Source of the DNA: Pseudomonas sp. ABC1
GTDB lineage: Bacteria > Pseudomonadota > Gammaproteobacteria > Pseudomonadales > Pseudomonadaceae
Direction: 5' to 3'
Assembly (NCBI RefSeq): GCF_013395055.1
Contig: NZ_CP058349.1
Coordinates: forward strand, 434,001 to 498,000
Length of the DNA stretch: 64,000 nt
Position 1 is the first letter of the stretch, and the number at the start of each line of letters is the position of its first letter. The translations under genes were made by a program, and so were the position numbers. This document shows, piece by piece, positions 56,313 through 64,000 of this stretch. Under the pieces are notes generated by a model, which made no database searches, was not told where the DNA came from, and was given only the letters and a program-made list of their open reading frames with translations.

Positions 56313-58730
56313 CTAGAAACTGTACTTGGCTGAAACAGCCAGATTGCGTGGATCTCCATATAAGCCATATCCATCGACAATGCCCGAGTAGTAGACCTTA
56401 TCGAAGACATTGTTGAGATTGGCCTGGAAGCTCAGGTTATGACTGGCCTGATAGATTCCGAAAAGATGGAGCAACTCGTAGCTCTCCTGTAGCGCATCTT
56501 CGCCAGACGGGCCGATATCCTTCTCATAGGTCCTGCTCTGCCAAGAGGCATGCCCACCCAGTGTGATGGAACTCAGATTACCCGGGAGCCTGTAGGCACT
56601 GGTGAGTCGAAACAGGTTTTGCGGCTCGATGGTTTGAATCGAGGTGCCATCACCGGACATGGCAAGGCGTCGAGTGAATCCACCCGAGACGTTCCAATTC
56701 GGGGTCAACTCTCCGGATACCTCTAATTCATAACCGCGAACGGTGGCACCTTTGATTGCGCGGTAGCGGTTCTCACCATCGATAACCGTATCGAACTCGG
56801 CAAGGTTGTCCTGCTTGACCTTGAATACTGCTGCGGAAAGATTGAGTCGACCGTCATAGAATTCGCTCTTTACCCCGGCCTCATAGTTTTTACCGGTGAC
56901 AGGATCCAACAACGTACCGCTTCGATCCCTATTGGTTTGCGTCTGGAAAATATCCGTATAACTCACGTAGACAGAGTGATTGTCAGTGATGTCATAAACC
57001 AGGCCGGCATAAGGTGTCAGCTCACTGCTGTAGCTGGCAGAGGTTTTTGTCGTAGACGTGCTGTAGGCCTCATCGAAGTCAGAGTCCGTCACCCGGAGGC
57101 CGGTGATGAACTTGAGTGAATCTGCCAGATTCCAGCGGACGGCGGCATAAGTCCCTGTTTCACGCCACTTCGAATCGCGAGTACGGTTGTAGTTTTTACC
57201 GAACACGGGCTCAGGGTAGTCATCCCTGTCGTAGAAATTATCCAGCGGAGCAGAACCCAACAGCGGGTGCCATTTATAGTTTGCCTCGTATTGACTGTAA
57301 GAATATCCGAACACCAGTTCGTGCCCACGCCCCAGAAGCGGGAAGAGACCTGTTGTATAAGCGTCTATAGCGTCCTGCTTCGTGTCGATGTGGTAGCTAG
57401 TGGAGAATGCGCCTATACCCTGGCCTGTCGTGGCGTCGGGAAAGCCATACATATACAGCAGCTTCGGACTGGCCTCGATCTCGCGGTGGGTATATTGCAG
57501 CTTGGCTTGCCAGCTGTCGTTGAACCTGTGCTCCAGACTTGCGAAGGCGACGGTTTTTTCTTTATCGAGCGAAGTCCAGTCAGCGGCCGTTGTCGTCGAA
57601 CGAGAGAAATGAGCTTTTTGGCCGTTGTCATGGAAGAGCGGTACCGGAGCCCCATAAGTAACGCCACTGGCATGACTGTTGTGATAGTCGAGACCAAGTG
57701 TCAACAGGGTTTCATCACTCAAGTCTGTTTCGAGTATGCCATACAGGCCTGTGGCATCTTTCCCGTAATAATCCAGATTGGACTTACGGTCAGCATAAGT
57801 CCCGACAAAGCGACCGCGAATCCGACCGTCGCTTGACAGGGGGCCGGACAGATCCATTTCACTACGGTAATTGTCCCAGCGGCCGACGCTGCCCTGCACA
57901 TGCCCCTGGAATTCAGTTGTAGGACGTTTGCGTATCAGATTGATAGAAGCCGAGGGTTCTCCACTCCCGCTCAACAGGCCAGTGGCTCCACGAACGATTT
58001 CAACCCGATCGTAGATCGACGTATCGGACAACAAGTCGGTTTCATAGCCAAAGCCATTATCCCGGGTCGAGATACCGTCATACTGCAGCTTGGTAATGGC
58101 AAAACCCCGCGCGTAGATATAGTGGCGGTCACTTTCGGTTTTGCTGAGGGTAACGCCCGTGGTGCGCTCCAGAACGCTAGCGAGGTTGGTCAGGTTCTGA
58201 TCATTCATCTGCTGACGGGTAACCACCGTCAGCGACTGAGGCGTTTGTCGAGCCGTCAGCGATAGCTTGGTCGCGGTACTCATTGCCCCCGTTGCATAGG
58301 CGTTCGAGTGCTCGGTGGTTTGTCCCAGCCTGTCACTTGCGGCACTGATACTGGTGGCACCCAGTTCCAAGGCACTGCCAACCTCACTGCGAGCCAGTAA
58401 TACATAGCTGCCATTCCCTTGCCGCACCGCCTGGAACCCCGTGGCCGCCAGGATCACTGCAAACCCCTGCTCGACGCTGTACTGCCCATGCAGCCCGGCG
58501 GACTGGCGCCCCGCGATCAGGCGCGAGTCGAACGAGATCGCTGCGCCAGCCGCGCCGGCGAAACGGCTGAGCACTTCGCTCAAGCTGCCGGCCGCGATCT
58601 CGTAGTGCCGGCTTTCCGCCTGGGCTTGCGCCACGCCGGTCACCAGCAAAGGGCTGGCGCCCATCAGGCCGAGCAGGCTGAAGCGGATGGCATTGGCCAG
58701 CAGGCCGGCCCTGAATGGTTGATGGATCAT
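56313..58730 (-). CDS. TonB-dependent siderophore receptor with STN signalling domain
   Basis: This 805-residue outer-membrane receptor has signal peptide MIHQPFRAGLLANAIRFSLLG to ...AQA. An N-terminal STN domain (residues about 42-112, HYEIAAGSLSEVLSRFAG and LIAGRQSAGLHGQYSVEQG) meets a FecR-type regulator. The plug (about 150-270, RVEIVRGATGLLSGSGEPSASI) and barrel end in LAVSAKYSF. It resembles FpvA/FoxA-like ferri-siderophore receptors; the ligand is unknown. The gene is mosaic: a 60-base sample in the STN part is 68% GC, one in the barrel 45%. It is preceded by fecI-fecR on the same strand and bracketed by direct repeats. ATG at 58730 replaces a longer open frame to 58856. Confidence 0.9.
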   Translation of the reverse strand: MIHQPFRAGLLANAIRFSLLGLMGASPLLVTGVAQAQAESRHYEIAAGSLSEVLSRFAGAAGAAISFDSRLIAGRQSAGLHGQYSVEQGFAVILAATGFQAVRQGNGSYVLLARSEVGSALELGATSISAASDRLGQTTEHSNAYATGAMSTATKLSLTARQTPQSLTVVTRQQMNDQNLTNLASVLERTTGVTLSKTESDRHYIYARGFAITKLQYDGISTRDNGFGYETDLLSDTSIYDRVEIVRGATGLLSGSGEPSASINLIRKRPTTEFQGHVQGSVGRWDNYRSEMDLSGPLSSDGRIRGRFVGTYADRKSNLDYYGKDATGLYGILETDLSDETLLTLGLDYHNSHASGVTYGAPVPLFHDNGQKAHFSRSTTTAADWTSLDKEKTVAFASLEHRFNDSWQAKLQYTHREIEASPKLLYMYGFPDATTGQGIGAFSTSYHIDTKQDAIDAYTTGLFPLLGRGHELVFGYSYSQYEANYKWHPLLGSAPLDNFYDRDDYPEPVFGKNYNRTRDSKWRETGTYAAVRWNLADSLKFITGLRVTDSDFDEAYSTSTTKTSASYSSELTPYAGLVYDITDNHSVYVSYTDIFQTQTNRDRSGTLLDPVTGKNYEAGVKSEFYDGRLNLSAAVFKVKQDNLAEFDTVIDGENRYRAIKGATVRGYELEVSGELTPNWNVSGGFTRRLAMSGDGTSIQTIEPQNLFRLTSAYRLPGNLSSITLGGHASWQSRTYEKDIGPSGEDALQESYELLHLFGIYQASHNLSFQANLNNVFDKVYYSGIVDGYGLYGDPRNLAVSAKYSF

Positions 58731-59045
58731 GCTGTTCCTCCCCTGTCGGCGCTCGAATGACGCCGTTCGAGGAAACAGCCGAATGGGGATGCAATAAAGT
58801 GCAAAGCGAATCGCTTTATTTTGCAATTGATCGAATGCGCAGAGGCAAAGCGCCAATTTTCATTTGTGGTCCTGCTGTGCCCTGGACATGGCACGCAAGC
58901 CTTCGGGACATCGCTCCTGTGTAAATGCCAGGGACCGTAGGAAAAATTCATCGATCATGAGTCCGCGCACCTGGGCTCCCGCCTGCGCGGGAGCGACGGA
59001 GTGAGCTTTTCCCCTGAGTCACTTCGATATCGACTGCGACCCACC
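58731..59045. other. 315-base region between fecR and the receptor gene
   Basis: This holds the receptor promoter region and direct repeat copy B. A palindrome AAAGCGAATCGCTTT lies at 58803-58817 within imperfect TGCAAAG/TTTTGCA flanks, about 75 bases upstream of the receptor ATG, and may be a regulator site. CTCCTGTGTAAATGCCAGG near 58914-58932 matches 17 of 19 bases at 56026-56044. No gene. Confidence 0.6.
58965..59039 (+). repeat. 75-bp direct repeat, copy B
   Basis: This is the partner of 56186-56260 in the same orientation. It ends 6 bases before the fecR stop codon. Together with copy A it brackets the receptor gene in about 2.8 kb. Confidence 0.85.
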
Positions 59046-60008
59046 CTACCCCCGCTCCTGGGTCAGCGTCACCCAATAGCGCGTGCGCCTGACGACCGTC
59101 AACCCAAGCCCACTCTCCAGCGCCGCCAGCGCCAGGTCGGTGTCATCGATGGGGAAAGCGCCGGAGACGTTCAGGTCGGCGATGGCCGGATCGCAACGCA
59201 GGATGCCGGTGCGATAGCGCGACAGCTCGGCCAGCACCTCATGCAACGGACGGTCGACCACCACCAGACTGCCCTGCTGCCAGGCCGCCACACCCGGCGC
59301 ATTGCGCTGCACAGGAGCCAGGCCCCGGTCATCGAAACGACCGGTCTGCCCGGCTTCCACACGCTGTGCGCTGCCCTGGAGTGGGGTAACCAGCACCGCA
59401 CTCTGCAGGACGATGACTTCGCTGCCCTGCTCGTCGGTGCGGACGGTAAAGCGCGTACCCAGCGCCTGCACCCGGCCATGGGGCGTGTCGACCAGGAAGG
59501 GCCGCTGCAAGGTATCGGCGGCGGTCTCGACCAGGATTTCACCGCGTAGCAGTCGCAACAGCCGCTGCTGTGGATCGAAATGCACGTCCAGCGCCGTACC
59601 GGTATTGAGCAGCAGACGGGAGCCATCCGCCAGTCGATGGGTTTGCCGCTCCCCAACGGCACTGCGGTAGTCCGCCTGCCAGGCCTGCCGGTAATCGCTG
59701 CGCCAACCCAGCCAAGCCGCCCCGCCCAGCAGCACGGCGAACCCCAGCAGCTCGCGGCGCGATGGATGAGTGGAGCGCGGGCGCAGGGTGTCACGTGCGA
59801 TCCGGACAGGCACCCGCCCGACCTGCTCACGCACCGCTTGTATACGCTGCCAGGCCTGCTGGTGCAGCGGATCGGCGGCATGCCAGAGTGCCCATTCGGC
59901 CTCGTCCGCCGGGCTGGGCACGCCCGAGGACAGGCGTGCATACCAGCCTGCGGCGGCGCGGATGGCGTCACGCTCCTGCTCGGAGATATCCGTCTCCAGG
60001 CGACTCAT
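59046..60008 (-). CDS. fecR: FecR-family anti-sigma/sigma regulator
   Basis: This 320-residue inner-membrane regulator has an N-terminal cytoplasmic anti-sigma domain (WYARLSSGVPSPADEAEWALW with the typical DUF4880 pattern) and a membrane segment (LLGFAVLLGGAAWLGW, about 87-102). The periplasmic FecR domain contains HRLADGSRLLLNTGTALDV and VDTPHGRVQALGTRFTV, and a C-terminal secretin-N-like part receives the signal from the receptor STN domain. It overlaps fecI by 4 bases (ATGA) and precedes the receptor gene, the canonical cell-surface-signalling order. Confidence 0.93.
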   Translation of the reverse strand: MSRLETDISEQERDAIRAAAGWYARLSSGVPSPADEAEWALWHAADPLHQQAWQRIQAVREQVGRVPVRIARDTLRPRSTHPSRRELLGFAVLLGGAAWLGWRSDYRQAWQADYRSAVGERQTHRLADGSRLLLNTGTALDVHFDPQQRLLRLLRGEILVETAADTLQRPFLVDTPHGRVQALGTRFTVRTDEQGSEVIVLQSAVLVTPLQGSAQRVEAGQTGRFDDRGLAPVQRNAPGVAAWQQGSLVVVDRPLHEVLAELSRYRTGILRCDPAIADLNVSGAFPIDDTDLALAALESGLGLTVVRRTRYWVTLTQERG

Positions 60009-60517
60009 AGACCCAGCTGCATCAGACAGCAGTGCTCCATGGCCTTGGCCATGTGGTTGTTCACCGTGCGCAGGGAAATCCCCAGTTCTTCGGCAATGCG
60101 CGCATAGGTCAGGCCTTCGACCTGAGAGAGGATGAACACCTGGCGGACCTTCGGCCCCAACCCTTGCAACATGTGGTCGATCTCAACCAGCGCCTCGAAC
60201 AGCAGCGCCTGCTCCTCCAGCGAGGGCACCTGCTCTTCGGGCAGGCTGGCGAGCACGTCAAGGTAGCTCTGCTCCAGCGTGCGCCGGCGGAACAGGTCGA
60301 GCATGATGCCCTTGGCCACCACCGACAGGTAATGCCTGGGCTCGCGGATATCCAGCGCGTTGCGCTTGCGGATGATGCGCAGGAAGGTGTCCTGGGAAAC
60401 GTCGTCGGCATCGCTGACGCTGCCCAGCCGCTTGCGCAGCCAGCCTCGCAGCCAACGGTGGTGCTCGGTGTAGAGACTGGTGACGGCACTGTGCAGGGCT
60501 GGATCATCCGACGGCAT
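60005..60517 (-). CDS. fecI: ECF sigma factor, FecI/iron-starvation group
   Basis: This 170-residue sigma factor has region 2 (DDVSQDTFLRIIRKR and REPRHYLSVVAKGIMLDLFRRR) and region 4 (LPEEQVPSLEEQ linker, then LTYARIAEELGISLRTVNNHM helix-turn-helix). Members direct transcription of their cognate receptor gene after a ferri-siderophore signal. The ATG at 60517 is preferred over a GTG nine bases upstream. A Fur-box-like sequence lies 20 bases before the start, suggesting iron repression. The stop overlaps the fecR start. Confidence 0.93.
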   Translation of the reverse strand: MPSDDPALHSAVTSLYTEHHRWLRGWLRKRLGSVSDADDVSQDTFLRIIRKRNALDIREPRHYLSVVAKGIMLDLFRRRTLEQSYLDVLASLPEEQVPSLEEQALLFEALVEIDHMLQGLGPKVRQVFILSQVEGLTYARIAEELGISLRTVNNHMAKAMEHCCLMQLGL

Positions 60518-60536
60518 GACAGACACTTGAGCAGTT

Positions 60537-60555
60537 AATGAAAACGACTTGCATT
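60537..60555 (-). promoter_or_regulatory. Candidate Fur box before fecI
   Basis: AATGAAAACGACTTGCATT is a 7-5-7 near-palindrome and matches the Fur 19-mer core at about 10 of 16 positions, 20 bases upstream of the fecI ATG. This is weaker than the box at 20058, but the location is as expected for an iron-starvation sigma gene. Confidence 0.4.
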
Positions 60556-60586
60556 GTCAGCCGCACCCTGGACGCTTGCAAGCCTG

Positions 60587-60618
60587 CCCAAAAGAAAAAG
60601 GGCGGAATCATCCGCCCT
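60587..60618 (-). terminator. Rho-independent terminator of ppsA
   Basis: AGGGCGGA-ATCA-TCCGCCCT (60599-60618). Read on the minus strand it is followed by a T-rich run (complement of AAAAGAAAAA). It lies 63 bases after the ppsA stop. Confidence 0.88.
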
Positions 60619-60681
60619 TCGTCAGTACACGTCTGGAACCTGTCGCGGGCGCGTCATGTGAACGCACCCAGTCTAGGCGTA

Positions 60682-63051
60682 TCAGATCTGCGCGTCAGCC
60701 AGGAAGAACCAGGTGTCGAGCACGGAGTCGGGGTTCAGCGAAACACTTTCGATGCCCTGCTCCATCAGCCACTTGGCCAGGTCCGGGTGATCGGAAGGCC
60801 CCTGGCCACAGATGCCGATGTACTTGCCGGCCTTGTTGCACGCCTGGATGGCGCTGGCCAGCAGCTTCTTCACCGCCGGGTTACGTTCGTCGAACAGGTG
60901 GGCAATGATGCCGGAGTCGCGGTCCAGACCCAGCGCCAGCTGGGTCATGTCGTTGGAGCCGATGGAGAAACCGTCGAAGAACTCGAGGAACTCGTCGGCC
61001 AGCAGCGCGTTGGACGGCAGCTCGCACATCATGATGACCCGCAGGCCGTTCTCGCCACGCTTGAGGCCGTACTTGGCCAGCAGGTCGACGACCTGGGAGG
61101 CTTCGCCCAGGGTGCGCACGAAAGGCACCATCAGCTCGACGTTGGTCAGGCCCATGACGTCGCGGACCTTCTTCATCGCCCGGCATTCCAGCTCGAAGCA
61201 ATCGCGGAAGGATTCGCTGATGTAGCGAGAGGCGCCACGGAAGCCGAGCATCGGGTTCTCTTCTTCCGGCTCGTAGAGCTTGCCGCCGATCAGGTTGGCG
61301 TATTCGTTGGACTTGAAGTCCGACAGGCGCACGATGACCTTCTTCGGCCAGAACGCGGCGGCCAGGGTGCTGACGCCCTCGACCAGCTTCTCGACGTAGA
61401 AATTGACCGGATCGTCATAGCCGGCGATGCGCTTCTCGACGCTGCTCTTGACCTCGGCCGGCAGCCCGGCGAAGTTCAGCAGCGCCTTGGGGTGCACGCC
61501 GATCATGCGGTTGATGATGAACTCCAGGCGCGCCAGGCCGACACCGGCGTTGGGCAGTTGCGCGAAGTCGAAGGCACGGTCGGGGTTGCCGACGTTCATC
61601 ATGATCTTGAACGGCAGTTCAGGCATGGCGTCGATGGAGTTCTGACGGATGTCGAAGCCCAGTTCGCCTTCGAAGATCAGGCCGGTATCACCCTCGGCGC
61701 AGGTCACGGTGACGCGCTGGCCGTCCTTCAGCAGCTCGGTGGCGTTGCCGCAACCGACCACTGCCGGGATGCCCAGCTCGCGGGCGATGATCGCCGCGTG
61801 GCAGGTACGCCCGCCACGGTTGGTGACGATGGCGCTGGCGCGCTTCATCACCGGTTCCCAGTCCGGGTCGGTCATGTCGGAGACGAGTACGTCGCCTGGC
61901 TGCACCTGGTCCATCTCGGCGACGCTGTGGATCACCTTGACCGGGCCGGAACCGATACGCTGGCCGATGGCGCGGCCTTCCACCAGTACGGTGCCTTTTT
62001 CCTTGAGCAGGTAGCGCTCCATCACATTGATGTTGCTACGACTCTTAACGGTTTCCGGACGCGCCTGGACGATATAGAGCTGGCCGTCGTCACCGTCCTT
62101 GGCCCACTCGATGTCCATCGGGCGGCCATAGTGTTTCTCGATGATCAGCGCCTGGCGGGCCAGGTTGCTGACTTCTTCGTCGCTCAGGCAGAAACGCGCA
62201 CGCTCGGCGGGATCGACTTCGACGGTCTTGACCGACTTGCCGGCCTTGGCTTCTTCGCCATAGACCATCTTGATCGCCTTGCTGCCCAGGTTGCGGCGCA
62301 GGATCGCCGGGCGACCGGCCTCCAGCGTGTGCTTGTGCACATAGAATTCGTCAGGGTTGACCGCGCCCTGCACCACGGTCTCGCCGAGACCGTAGGCACC
62401 GGTGATGAACACCACGTCACGGAAGCCCGACTCGGTGTCCAGGGTGAACATCACCCCGGCGGTACCGGTTTCGGAGCGCACCATGCGCTGCACACCGGCG
62501 GACAGGGCGACCAGCTTGTGGTCGAAGCCCTGATGCACGCGGTAGGCGATGGCACGGTCGTTGAACAGCGAGGCGAAGACTTCCTTGGCAGCGCGGATCA
62601 CGTTGTCCACGCCACGGATGTTGAGGAAGGTTTCCTGCTGGCCGGCGAAGGAAGCATCCGGCAGGTCTTCGGCGGTGGCCGAGGAGCGCACGGCCACCGC
62701 CATGTTGTCGTTGCCGCCGCTCATCTCGGCGAAGGCGGTGCGGATATCGGCATCGAGGCGTGCCGGCAGTTCGGCGTCCATCACCCACTGGCGAATCTGT
62801 GCGCCAGCCTTGGCCAGGGCATTGACGTCGTCGACATCCAGGGCGTCCAGGATCGCATGGATACGGTCATTGAGACCGCTCTGCTCGAGGAAGTCACGGT
62901 AGGCCTGGGCCGTGGTGGCGAAACCGCCCGGTACGGAAACACCGGCACCGGCGAGGTTGCTGATCATCTCGCCCAGCGAGGCGTTCTTGCCCCCTACGTG
63001 CTCGACATCGTGGTTGCCGAGCTTATCGAGGGAAACTACGTACTCTACCAA
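60682..63051 (-). CDS. ppsA: Phosphoenolpyruvate synthase
   Basis: This 789-residue gluconeogenic enzyme converts pyruvate and ATP to PEP, AMP and phosphate. The N-terminal ATP-grasp region (HVGGKNASLGEMI and VRSSATAEDLPDASFAGQQET) is followed by the swivelling domain with phospho-His in GGRTCHAAIIARELGIP. The C-terminal TIM barrel has FSIGSNDMTQLALGLDRDS and the catalytic Cys in YIGICGQGPSDHP. The TTG at 63051 (M-VEYVVSLDKLG) with GGAGAG upstream gives the usual Pseudomonas N-terminus; an ATG at 63069 adds six residues. Divergent ppsR encodes its regulator. Confidence 0.95.
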   Translation of the reverse strand: MVEYVVSLDKLGNHDVEHVGGKNASLGEMISNLAGAGVSVPGGFATTAQAYRDFLEQSGLNDRIHAILDALDVDDVNALAKAGAQIRQWVMDAELPARLDADIRTAFAEMSGGNDNMAVAVRSSATAEDLPDASFAGQQETFLNIRGVDNVIRAAKEVFASLFNDRAIAYRVHQGFDHKLVALSAGVQRMVRSETGTAGVMFTLDTESGFRDVVFITGAYGLGETVVQGAVNPDEFYVHKHTLEAGRPAILRRNLGSKAIKMVYGEEAKAGKSVKTVEVDPAERARFCLSDEEVSNLARQALIIEKHYGRPMDIEWAKDGDDGQLYIVQARPETVKSRSNINVMERYLLKEKGTVLVEGRAIGQRIGSGPVKVIHSVAEMDQVQPGDVLVSDMTDPDWEPVMKRASAIVTNRGGRTCHAAIIARELGIPAVVGCGNATELLKDGQRVTVTCAEGDTGLIFEGELGFDIRQNSIDAMPELPFKIMMNVGNPDRAFDFAQLPNAGVGLARLEFIINRMIGVHPKALLNFAGLPAEVKSSVEKRIAGYDDPVNFYVEKLVEGVSTLAAAFWPKKVIVRLSDFKSNEYANLIGGKLYEPEEENPMLGFRGASRYISESFRDCFELECRAMKKVRDVMGLTNVELMVPFVRTLGEASQVVDLLAKYGLKRGENGLRVIMMCELPSNALLADEFLEFFDGFSIGSNDMTQLALGLDRDSGIIAHLFDERNPAVKKLLASAIQACNKAGKYIGICGQGPSDHPDLAKWLMEQGIESVSLNPDSVLDTWFFLADAQI

Positions 63052-63192
63052 GGTGATCTCTCCAGTCATGTTGGAATCTCGATCCGAGCCATGTCGCCGA
63101 CAGTGACCTGGCCCCGCAAAATAAGTGACAATGCCCGCCATTCGACGCTCGGCAAAACCTGCCGAAACGCCCTTCACTCAAGGCCGCAGCCC

Positions 63193-64000
63193 ATGAAACG
63201 AACCGCCTTTTTCATCTCCGACGGCACCGGCATCACTGCCGAAACCCTAGGCCAGAGCCTGCTCGCGCAATTCGAGAACATCAGCTTCATCAAGCTGACG
63301 CGCCCCTACATCGATACTGCGGAAAAAGCGCGGGCAATGGTACAGCAAATCAACGCGGCAGCGGAAAAGGACGGTGTCCGTCCGATCATTTTCGATACGC
63401 TGGTGAACCAGGAAATCCGCGATATCCTCGCCGAATCCGACGGTTTCATGATCGATATTTTCTCGTCCTTCCTCGCTCCGCTGGAAAGCGAGCTGAGCTC
63501 GCGCTCCTCCTATTCCGTGGGCAAATCCCACTCCATCGCCCACAACACCAGCTACATGGAGCGGATCGACGCGGTCAACTTCGCCCTCGACAACGACGAC
63601 GGCGCGCGCACGCGACATTATGACAAGGCCGACCTGATCCTGGTCGGTGTATCCAGGTGCGGCAAAACGCCCTCCTGCCTGTACATGGCCATGCAATACG
63701 GCATCCGTGCCGCCAACTACCCTCTGACCGAAGAGGACATGGAGCGCCTGCAACTGCCGGCGACCCTCAAGCAATACCGCGACAAACTGTTCGGCCTGAC
63801 CATCGACCCCGATCGCCTGGCCGCCATCCGCAACGAGCGCAAGCCCAACAGCCGCTACTCGAGCTTCGCCCAGTGCGAGTTCGAGGTCCGCGAAGTGGAA
63901 AGCCTGTTCCGCCGCGAAAACATTCCGTACCTCAACTCCACGCATTTCTCGGTGGAAGAGATTTCCGCCAAGATCCTCGTCGAGAAAGGCGTCGAGCGCC
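63193..64000 (+). CDS. ppsR: PEP synthase regulatory protein (kinase/pyrophosphorylase), 3' end outside window
   Basis: The first 269 codons of a DUF299 protein are present; the family is about 272 aa, so only the last few residues are missing. It phosphorylates PEP synthase with ADP and reverses this with phosphate. The N-terminus KRTAFFISDGTGITAETLG and the P-loop-like GVSRCGKTPSCLYMA are intact, and SHSIAHNTSYMERIDAVNFA is a conserved block. It is divergent from ppsA with 141 bases between start codons, allowing shared control. Confidence 0.95.
   Translation, partial: MKRTAFFISDGTGITAETLGQSLLAQFENISFIKLTRPYIDTAEKARAMVQQINAAAEKDGVRPIIFDTLVNQEIRDILAESDGFMIDIFSSFLAPLESELSSRSSYSVGKSHSIAHNTSYMERIDAVNFALDNDDGARTRHYDKADLILVGVSRCGKTPSCLYMAMQYGIRAANYPLTEEDMERLQLPATLKQYRDKLFGLTIDPDRLAAIRNERKPNSRYSSFAQCEFEVREVESLFRRENIPYLNSTHFSVEEISAKILVEKGVER

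Noticed and set aside
1..64000. tRNA genes, CRISPR arrays, insertion sequences, prophage, riboswitches
   Set aside because: No cloverleaf-like segment with a conserved T-loop, regularly spaced repeats, transposase motifs, phage genes or known riboswitch cores were noticed on either strand; a covariance-model scan would be needed to exclude small RNAs.

Overview
The window reads as a stretch of a high-GC Pseudomonas chromosome. The lexA-sulA pair, the H-NS-type silencer MvaT, the PctA-like chemoreceptor, the ppsA/ppsR divergent pair and the PQQ alcohol dehydrogenase cluster are all pseudomonad hallmarks. The species cannot be fixed from sequence alone; the absence of pprAB next to the tad genes argues against P. 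aeruginosa. No tRNA, rRNA, CRISPR array, transposase or prophage was seen.

1-14.7 kb holds mostly housekeeping genes: the lexA 3' end, sulA, a small conserved gene, a SpoU/TrmH-type methyltransferase, a candidate 31-codon membrane protein, an MFS transporter, a PIN-PhoH protein, yaaA, a HerA-like DUF853 ATPase, a dCache chemoreceptor, purU, mvaT, sbcB and an old-yellow-enzyme reductase. 15-19.9 kb is a yhiI-rbbA-yhhJ type membrane-fusion/ABC exporter operon.

20.1-33 kb is the most coherent module: an OmpR-family response regulator and sensor kinase, followed by a complete tad (Flp pilus) cluster, flp-tadV-rcpC-rcpA-cpaD-tadZ-tadA-tadB-tadC-tadD-tadE-tadF. A near-identical 15-bp TTAAG(C/T)ATTCTTAAT element lies before both the regulator gene and flp, and a near-perfect Fur box lies before the regulator. 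This suggests an iron-responsive, autoregulated two-component system that drives the pilus.

33-48 kb mixes RNA-modification genes (rluB, queF, trhO), small conserved genes, a TetR/two-MFS efflux unit with two visible operators, a second chemoreceptor (HBM type), an ABC exporter overlapping a DsbA/FrnE-like gene, bolA, and a gene-free segment that is a large (about 285 bp per arm) inverted repeat.

48.3-56 kb is a quinoprotein locus: a PqqU/YncD-like TonB receptor, a zinc metallohydrolase, a SoxYZ-like carrier, cytochrome c550 (pedF/exaB), a Ca-type PQQ alcohol dehydrogenase (exaA/pedE) and a pentapeptide-repeat protein. Elaborate palindromes sit in its intergenic regions. 56-60.5 kb is a FecI-FecR-receptor cell-surface-signalling unit; its receptor gene is bracketed by 75-bp direct repeats and is compositionally mosaic. 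The window closes with ppsA and the divergent 5' part of ppsR.
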